Origin: Helicobacter saguini
GTDB taxonomy: Bacteria > Campylobacterota > Campylobacteria > Campylobacterales > Helicobacteraceae
NCBI RefSeq assembly: GCF_000762875.2
Contig: NZ_JRMP02000010.1
Coordinates: 26,003-90,002 of the forward strand
Length of the DNA: 64,000 bases
Direction: 5' to 3'
How positions within the stretch are numbered: position 1 is the stretch's first letter; each line of letters opens with the position of its first letter. The notes beneath the pieces are model-generated. The model did not search any database. It saw nothing but the letters and a program-made list of their open reading frames with translations, and was not told the DNA's origin. The translations under genes were made by a program, and so were the position numbers. This document shows, one piece after another, positions 58,474 to 64,000 of this stretch.

Positions 58474-58891
58474 AAAAATAGGGCGGTGGGCGGACGACAG
58501 GATAAAATATTTACAACCTTAAGGGCGGCTGGGCGGGAATAGATAAAAGAAAATATTTTAGTTTATAGAATCTAGATTCTATGTTTTATAAAAATAGGGT
58601 GGTCGGGTGGGCGTTAGGTTATAAATTTTAGAATCTAGATTCTATTTACCGACTAAAACATTCGCAGTTACACTCTTTAACTTAATCTTAAAAATGGGTG
58701 GTAGGGTGGGAATAGATTAATTTAAAGAGTGTAACTGCGAATGTTGCGTAATAGATTCTATCACTAATTAAAAAAGGGTGGTGGGCGGGAATTTCATCCA
58801 AAAAGGGTGGTGTGGGCGTTTAGGATGAAACAACTTAAGATTCTAAAAAACTACCACCCTTAAGGTAAAAAAATATATAAAAAGGAAAAAA
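58474..58891. other. 418-bp non-coding stretch packed with G-rich and palindromic repeats
   Basis: No gene is supported. It holds G-rich units (GGGCGGTGGGCGG near 58482, GGGCGGCTGGGCGGG near 58524, GGGTGGTCGGGTGGG near 58598), several AGAWTCT palindromes, hairpin element 8 and a small hairpin TTTCATCC...GGATGAAA (58792-58830) with a GGGTGGTGTGGG loop. The EamA gene follows with AAAAGGAAAAAA as ribosome binding site. Confidence 0.75.
58657..58745. repeat. long hairpin element 8 (intergenic), 24-bp perfect arms
   Basis: Arms are 58657-58680 and 58722-58745, starting AACATTCGCAGTTACACTC. The loop has GGGTGGTAGGGTGGG on the plus strand. It is the only one of the eight outside a coding region and shares its arms with element 6. 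Confidence 0.9.
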
Positions 58892-59773
58892 ATGAATTTT
58901 TTAGGACATTTCTACGCTTTTTTAAGCGTTTTTATTTGGTCATCACTTTATATTTCTACAAAGATACTTTTAGAATCTTTTGACCCGCTCGAGTTATTAT
59001 TTTTACAATTTATCATAGGATATATTACACTTTTTATAATGTATCCAAAATTTAATATTTCCAAAAACGACATTAAAAATCCACTAAAATTTCTACAAAA
59101 AGAAAAAAACTATATCCTAGCCGCCCTATTTGGCATTTGTTTTTATAATCTTTTTTTAAATCTTTCAATGATTCACACAAATGCTTCAAATGTCAGCGTG
59201 ATTATCGCTACCGCGCCACTTTTTAGTGCGTTAATTAGCTTTATTTTTGGCATTGAAAAGCCGCAAATTTATTTCTTTTTGGGCTTTTTTCTTTGCATTT
59301 TTGGCATTTTTTTGCTTAGTTTTAATGGCGATTTTAGAATCTATTTTAATATTAAGGGCGATATTTTGGCGTTTCTTAGTGCATTTAGCTGGGGTGTTTA
59401 TGCGGTAATTATTTCTAAAATAAACTCACAAAATTTAATACTTTCCACTAGAAAAATTATATTTTATGGAATCTTATTTATACTACCAGCTCTATTTTTC
59501 ATAACTTTTGATACTAAAATATTAGATTCTAAAACCCTAGCACATTTATTATTTTTAGGCATTTTCTCAAGCGGAATCTGCTTTATTTTATGGAACAAAG
59601 CCACGCAACTAATCGGCGTCATCCACACAAACATCTATGTCTATCTAACGCCCATAATCACAATCTTTGCCGCCTTTATATTCTTAGATGAACCCCTCAC
59701 ACTCTACATAATCTTAGGCAGCCTAATCACAATCTTTGGCGTCCTCCTAAGCGAACACCGCCTAACCCCCTAA
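58892..59773 (+). CDS. EamA/DMT-superfamily transporter
   Basis: The 293-aa protein has ten membrane helices in two repeats, with the EamA patterns FLSVFIWSSLYISTK, ASNVSVIIATAPLFSALIS, LSAFSWGVYAV and HTNIYVYLTPIITIFAAFIFLDEPL. Such transporters export or import small metabolites. The choline permease LicB belongs to the same superfamily and has nearly this length, and the gene is downstream of the LicC-LicA-like fusion, so choline uptake is possible but not shown. A few AGAWTCT units are present without expansion. Confidence 0.8.
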   Translation: MNFLGHFYAFLSVFIWSSLYISTKILLESFDPLELLFLQFIIGYITLFIMYPKFNISKNDIKNPLKFLQKEKNYILAALFGICFYNLFLNLSMIHTNASNVSVIIATAPLFSALISFIFGIEKPQIYFFLGFFLCIFGIFLLSFNGDFRIYFNIKGDILAFLSAFSWGVYAVIISKINSQNLILSTRKIIFYGILFILPALFFITFDTKILDSKTLAHLLFLGIFSSGICFILWNKATQLIGVIHTNIYVYLTPIITIFAAFIFLDEPLTLYIILGSLITIFGVLLSEHRLTP

Positions 59774-59843
59774 ACCATTTTAAAAATATTGTCATATATA
59801 TGTATTTTTATGATAGAAATTGTATTATGTTTGTTTTTTGTAG

Positions 59844-59849
59844 TATAAT
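59844..59849 (+). promoter_or_regulatory. -10 element (TATAAT) of the VacA-like gene
   Basis: TAGTATAATTATG has a TATAAT 39 bases before the ATG at 59888. A GGGGGATTTAGG stretch precedes the start. Confidence 0.55.
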
Positions 59850-59887
59850 TATGAACTTTATTTTGTGGGTCTTTTGGGGGATTTAGG

Positions 59888-62800
59888 ATGAGAGTTTCAA
59901 GTGTGGTTAGTCAAATTGTTTGTTATGTAGAATCTAGATTCTATAAATTTATAAAAAGTGTGAAAGATTCTATAAGAGAGAATGGCAGTGTGGAATCTAG
60001 ATTCTATAAAATAGTGCATTTTTGTTTAAGAATGCGTAGCAACGGGGGGGGGGGGGTAACACCTGTTGCAAAATCTAGACTAGATTATAAGATAGATTCT
60101 GCTGTGGTGCAGAATGTGGAATATAGTCAAAAAGTTATTGTAAGCAAAATAAGATTAGATTCTAAATTTTATAATGATATAGATTTTATACAAGAAAATA
60201 AGGATGTAATTGTAAGTAAAACGAAGCATTCCGCTCAACGAAGTATGGATTGCCACGCCTTGCCACAAAACACTTGTAACAAGTCTCGCAATGACGACAA
60301 AAATATAGAATCTAGATTCTATAAAAAAGCACTAAAAAGGATAAAAAAGCTAGATTCTATAGAATCTAAAAATATAAGAAAATCTACAAGTGTAATAGAA
60401 TCTAAAAGTATAAAGGTATTGCTTGGTAGTGCTTTATTGCTTAGTGGTAGTGCGTATGCGGCGATAGATATTACAAATTATATTTACAACTTTCAAAATC
60501 AGCAAAATAATACTAATCAAGGGAATGCTGATGGTATTTATTATAGCGTGGATATGAATACGTGGAGGACTGCTTGCACTATCTTTACTCCTTGTGAAGT
60601 AACTATGGAATTTCTAAATGGCACATTAATACTAGGTAATAATAGCAAAAATCCAAATAATGTAAATGGTAATACAAACTTTGGGAAAGATGGTTTTTTA
60701 GGATTCACACAAGCTGAGTTTTACGCTAAAGATATATATCTTACTGGAAATATGATAAGTGGTAATGGTATAGCCACAGGTGGTGGTGCTACTATTAATA
60801 TCAATGGGACTAGCCAACCTGTAACAGGTGGGGCTTTGCGTAATGGGAATATTACAGCGGAAAGCCTAAATATATTTGTAAAAAGAGCTGGGACGCAAGG
60901 CTCTGCTACTAGACTACAAGCTAAGACTATAACGATAAATAATTCAAATCTGCGTATAGGAAATGTAGATGGTGCAGACTCTGGTATCCATATAGGTAAT
61001 CAAAATAACCATAATGAATCAGAAATGATAACAATCAATAATACGCATGTAACAGGCGATGGCGGTGTGTTTCGTGTGTATGCTAAAAATTCTAATTTAA
61101 ATTTTAGTGGGTTAAATGGTGATGGCGGGACGTTTGATTTACGCTTTGCGAATTATAGTAATTTAAATTTTAATGATGAGAGTATAAATGTAGCAAATTT
61201 TAATTTTTATGCAAAAGATACGAATTTACACGGCGATATGCAAAAAGGGCATATAAAGACTGAAAATGGTGTGCAGAATTTCTATGCTGAAATGTTGCGT
61301 TTAAGAAAGGGTATGAATACTAATCAGCAGCTTAGTGCGAATAAAATTGATATAGGAAATTTGCAATTTTGGATACCTGATTTTGCTGGGACTTCTCATG
61401 CTGGGACATTAACATTTAATGCTATCGCAAAAGATTCTATAAACATTATAAATCTTTTGACTAGACAGGCTGGTGGTGGTAGTGGCTCTACTATAAATTT
61501 TTATGCTAAGAATACACTAAATGTAGCAAATGATATAGTTATGAGTGCACAAATTGCTGGTATTAGTGATAGCCATTTTAGAATCGAGGCAAAAGATGGT
61601 GCTACATCTTATGATATAAATGCTAAAAATGTATATTTTGATGGTGATAATGTAACAGGTGCGTCAAAGGCATATCTTGTCTTAGATGGTAAAAATGTGA
61701 ATATCACAGGCAGTATGTCTGGTAGAACTCAAAATCATATAAATGTATATGCAAGTGAAAATATAAATATTAATAATATCAATTTCGCCCAAGATATATG
61801 TATAACTGAGAGCTGTGGTGGTAGTATAAACTTAGGTGCTACTAAAAATGTATATATAAAAAGCATAGAGGGCAGGACAAATGAAACTGAGGCTGGTATA
61901 AGAGCTGGTAACTCTGTAAATATAAAATCTCAAAATATGTATATAGGCAAAATGGAAGCTATATCTTTGGTATTACCAGACTTAATAGATGGAAATAAGT
62001 CTAAGCTTGATTTTAGCAATGTAACAGGAGAAAAGGTTATAGATGATGCGTATATGCGTTATGGCTCAGTGTTTGGAAATAACTTTCATATTAATAACTT
62101 AACAATATGGAAAGGAAAACTTGATAGAGTTACAAGTCTTCATCCACAAATCTTTGATGCAGTATCTAGGTTTGAATCTAATATAGGTAAAAGCTTTATA
62201 AATAGCGTAGGCTTAGAAATAGCCACAAGTAATACAAGCGATGCCGCTGCATTATGGTTTACTGGTGGTGGTGATATATTAAATATGAATTATGTAAATG
62301 CTAGAGCTAGCTCATATTTAAACGCACAAAGTATAAAAGAGCAAAATATAAATCAATTTGATATAGCAGGAGCAGATGCGTTTTTAGGTAATGCTATATT
62401 TAATAATATCACTTCTACACGCACACAATTATGGATTACTGCTAACTCACGTATAACTGCTAATGCGTTAAATATAAATGAAACATTGCACTTAAAAAAC
62501 TCTAGTGTAAATGCAGGAGCAATGACAATAAATGTAAGCAATAGTCCAACAGGCTTTGATGTCAATCAAGATTTTAGCAAATATCTAAAACTAGATGTAG
62601 ATTCTAAAACACTAAAAAGTATGAATGCAGGTGATTTAGCAAATCTAATAGAGCAGAATAAAGATAAAATCACAGCGGATAATCAAAATGCAAGTGGGAC
62701 ATATATTACTACAAGTGATAATAAAAGCTATGTGTTGCTCCCTGGCATTAAACAAATAGGCATTGAAGGCTATAATAACGCAATAAGTGCTAAAAACGCA

Positions 62801-64000
62801 GGGAATCTATTAATAGAGCAAACAAAACTAGAAAAAGGCGTAGTAGGAAACTATGGCGTAATAAAGCTAGATAATAGATGTGATGAAAGCACAAAGCAAT
62901 GCACCACAGGGCAAACAGCAGAGCTAGGGATAAATGGCGACTTAAAAAACTATAATACAATAGATATAGGTGCTGGCAGCAAGACATTAGTAGTAGGAAA
63001 TGTATATAACGAAGGAAATATAGTCTTTAGAGTGCAATCAGACGTAAATAATCTTGCTGAATCTAGAAATGGGCAGCTAGTCGTAAATGATGGCTCATTT
63101 AATATCGATGTAAGCCCGGGTAAAGTTGGCGGAATGCGAGCTGATATTACAAGTGCGAATAGTTTGGCAAATCTGCGTTTGAAAAAAGATGGCGATGTCG
63201 CTTTGAATAGTAACACTTATCGCCTTGTAGAAGTAAATAACGCAAGAATTAATTATGTTTATACTTATGGTGATTATACCACGACATTTACCGCTGGACT
63301 AAATGGACAAGCTAGTATCAATACGATAAAAAATAATGGTGAGCAGTGTAATAATGCAGATTGTGAAACTAATTTAGGCAATGATACCCAACAAGAAACC
63401 AAATGGACGCAAGGCGGGCTTAAAAACCCATGGGATATGGATAAGTCGCAGGTAGATTCTAATAATGGCGGAAAAGTAGAAAAGCCTTTGGGTGAAAATA
63501 TGAATAATGATTCTATCTTAGGGCGTCCAAGTGATGAAGAGATTAAAATAGAAAAGCCAAGCCAAGCGGATAAATATGCTGATTGTAAGATAAATGGCAC
63601 TGAAAAATATTGCGGCTTTGGTAATGATAAAAACGCTACTGAAGCTGAACGTGGCTATGACTACGCAATAGAGCGAATGAAAAATAGCTTTACTATCACT
63701 TATCAAGGGGGCAACATCGATGGCAAATATTTGCAAGTAGAAAAGGTTGTAACCCCACAAGTTATCGGCTTTAATGTGATAAAAAAGGAGATTTTTAATC
63801 CTAGCGGGAGTGAGATTCCATTATGTAATGCTGAATCTAGCAGCTTTGATTGCGTGCTTTATATGGAAGCAGGTGGGAATAATAGCTGGATAAATGCACT
63901 AAAAAAGGAGAGCAAAAATAGCTATAACATTTTAAAAGATTTATTTTATAACGAAAATAGCGAGCTTTTAATGCTTATTCAGCTTGACCAAAGCCTAGCT
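59888..64000 (+). CDS. VacA-like autotransporter, phase-variable, 3' end outside window (currently ON)
   Basis: The frame is open from the ATG at 59888 through a 13-G run to the window end, 1371 codons without stop. Residues 1-~170 are repeat-derived (VESRFYKFIKSVKDS, SNGGGGVTP, NKSRNDDKNIESRFYK). Then come a Sec signal (SIKVLLGSALLLSGSAYA), with cleavage expected near residue 191, and a beta-helix passenger rich in Asn/Gly with VacA-like phrases (EFYAKDIYLTGN, AESLNIFVKRAG, TNLHGDMQKG). The C-terminal beta-barrel is beyond the window. Like other VacA-like Helicobacter proteins it should be surface-exposed or secreted by the type V route. The function cannot be told; cytotoxicity is not implied. 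Confidence 0.8.
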   Translation, partial: MRVSSVVSQIVCYVESRFYKFIKSVKDSIRENGSVESRFYKIVHFCLRMRSNGGGGVTPVAKSRLDYKIDSAVVQNVEYSQKVIVSKIRLDSKFYNDIDFIQENKDVIVSKTKHSAQRSMDCHALPQNTCNKSRNDDKNIESRFYKKALKRIKKLDSIESKNIRKSTSVIESKSIKVLLGSALLLSGSAYAAIDITNYIYNFQNQQNNTNQGNADGIYYSVDMNTWRTACTIFTPCEVTMEFLNGTLILGNNSKNPNNVNGNTNFGKDGFLGFTQAEFYAKDIYLTGNMISGNGIATGGGATININGTSQPVTGGALRNGNITAESLNIFVKRAGTQGSATRLQAKTITINNSNLRIGNVDGADSGIHIGNQNNHNESEMITINNTHVTGDGGVFRVYAKNSNLNFSGLNGDGGTFDLRFANYSNLNFNDESINVANFNFYAKDTNLHGDMQKGHIKTENGVQNFYAEMLRLRKGMNTNQQLSANKIDIGNLQFWIPDFAGTSHAGTLTFNAIAKDSINIINLLTRQAGGGSGSTINFYAKNTLNVANDIVMSAQIAGISDSHFRIEAKDGATSYDINAKNVYFDGDNVTGASKAYLVLDGKNVNITGSMSGRTQNHINVYASENININNINFAQDICITESCGGSINLGATKNVYIKSIEGRTNETEAGIRAGNSVNIKSQNMYIGKMEAISLVLPDLIDGNKSKLDFSNVTGEKVIDDAYMRYGSVFGNNFHINNLTIWKGKLDRVTSLHPQIFDAVSRFESNIGKSFINSVGLEIATSNTSDAAALWFTGGGDILNMNYVNARASSYLNAQSIKEQNINQFDIAGADAFLGNAIFNNITSTRTQLWITANSRITANALNINETLHLKNSSVNAGAMTINVSNSPTGFDVNQDFSKYLKLDVDSKTLKSMNAGDLANLIEQNKDKITADNQNASGTYITTSDNKSYVLLPGIKQIGIEGYNNAISAKNAGNLLIEQTKLEKGVVGNYGVIKLDNRCDESTKQCTTGQTAELGINGDLKNYNTIDIGAGSKTLVVGNVYNEGNIVFRVQSDVNNLAESRNGQLVVNDGSFNIDVSPGKVGGMRADITSANSLANLRLKKDGDVALNSNTYRLVEVNNARINYVYTYGDYTTTFTAGLNGQASINTIKNNGEQCNNADCETNLGNDTQQETKWTQGGLKNPWDMDKSQVDSNNGGKVEKPLGENMNNDSILGRPSDEEIKIEKPSQADKYADCKINGTEKYCGFGNDKNATEAERGYDYAIERMKNSFTITYQGGNIDGKYLQVEKVVTPQVIGFNVIKKEIFNPSGSEIPLCNAESSSFDCVLYMEAGGNNSWINALKKESKNSYNILKDLFYNENSELLMLIQLDQSLA
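60044..60056 (+). repeat. 13-G homopolymer, phase-variation tract 2
   Basis: Thirteen G read as four Gly codons plus the first base of a Val codon; this length keeps the autotransporter in frame. It is preceded by the same TTTGTTTAAGAATGC as the tract at 49970. Confidence 0.9.
60247..60295. repeat. partial TCATTGCGAG-type element in the VacA-like gene
   Basis: GGATTGCCACG (60247-60257) and CTCGCAATGAC (60285-60295) are the right-hand parts of the element seen at 54524 and 57120. It is read in frame as MDCHALPQN...KSRNDD upstream of the signal peptide. Confidence 0.65.

Noticed and set aside
58892..59773. Naming the EamA transporter licB
   Set aside because: The superfamily and length fit, but no choline-specific residues are visible; only the neighbourhood suggests it.
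62353..63760. Four minus-strand frames opposite the VacA-like gene
   Set aside because: They lie opposite one long, uninterrupted plus-strand frame with convincing autotransporter composition and have no domains.

Overview
The window is AT-rich DNA from a Campylobacterota bacterium, most likely an enterohepatic-type Helicobacter. The supporting genes are a Helicobacter-type flgL and rod gene, a CznCBA-like metal efflux operon, a Sel1-repeat cysteine-rich protein of the Hcp type, an AddB-like nuclease, carboxynorspermidine decarboxylase, an LutA-like protein and a VacA-like autotransporter. ArgB argues against H. pylori itself. The species cannot be fixed from this sequence.

Layout. 1-3067: end of an LHH-nuclease toxin, its SUKH-type immunity gene, a dynamin-like GTPase and a small membrane protein. 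3071-10914: acpS, flgL (clear sigma-54 promoter), two small unknowns, bioA, a FlgG/FlgF rod protein and a secreted unknown. 11032-18985: membrane glycosyltransferase, addB-like gene, pcm, CapA-like protein, kdsC, galE. 18974-24320: an N-terminally short GT8 gene, a HisZ-like protein, a frameshifted membrane gene, a Dam-family methyltransferase with its restriction enzyme, and a short nuclease-like fragment. 24407-32829: nspC and the cznCBA-like efflux operon. 33005-43716: secG-frr, lutA, a TonB-dependent receptor, a GT4 enzyme, csrA, hypC, csoR, an Hcp-like protein, argB and gap. 43808-49721: ABC-2 permease, an SMR pair, gltX, PIN-PhoH ATPase and a 5'-truncated rlmN remnant. 49785-59773: a surface-glycan phospho-decoration cluster (poly-G-controlled CDP-glycerol phosphotransferase-like gene, YidC-like paralog, fused LicC-LicA-like enzyme, two tandem sulfatase-fold transferases, EamA transporter). 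59888 to the end: a phase-ON VacA-like autotransporter, open at the window edge. No rRNA, tRNA, insertion sequence or CRISPR array was recognised.

The most striking feature is a layered set of dispersed repeats. (1) The 7-bp odd palindrome AGAWTCT (usually TAGATTCTA or TAGAATCTA) occurs throughout, inside and between genes. It has grown into low-complexity islands (DSK, IESN, NLDSKK peptides) that interrupt conserved enzymes in frame, including BioA, NspC, GAPDH, CapA, an ABC permease and CznB. (2) At least eight long hairpins have near-perfect 22-32 bp arms, a common foot (ATTCGC...GCGAAT), arm cores that differ between copies, and a G-rich loop that is often a textbook G-quadruplex pattern (GGGTGGGAATGGGTGGG). 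Seven of the eight lie in frame inside genes, and all seven place the C-rich strand in the mRNA. (3) Other in-frame elements carry TCATTGCGAG/CTCGCAATGA ends, TCATGTTGA...GAAACATCT, or a TTAGGGGGGTGGGTA core. Together these look like an active repeat ecology that rewrites protein linkers. Two 13-G tracts with the same upstream 15-mer add phase variation of surface molecules.
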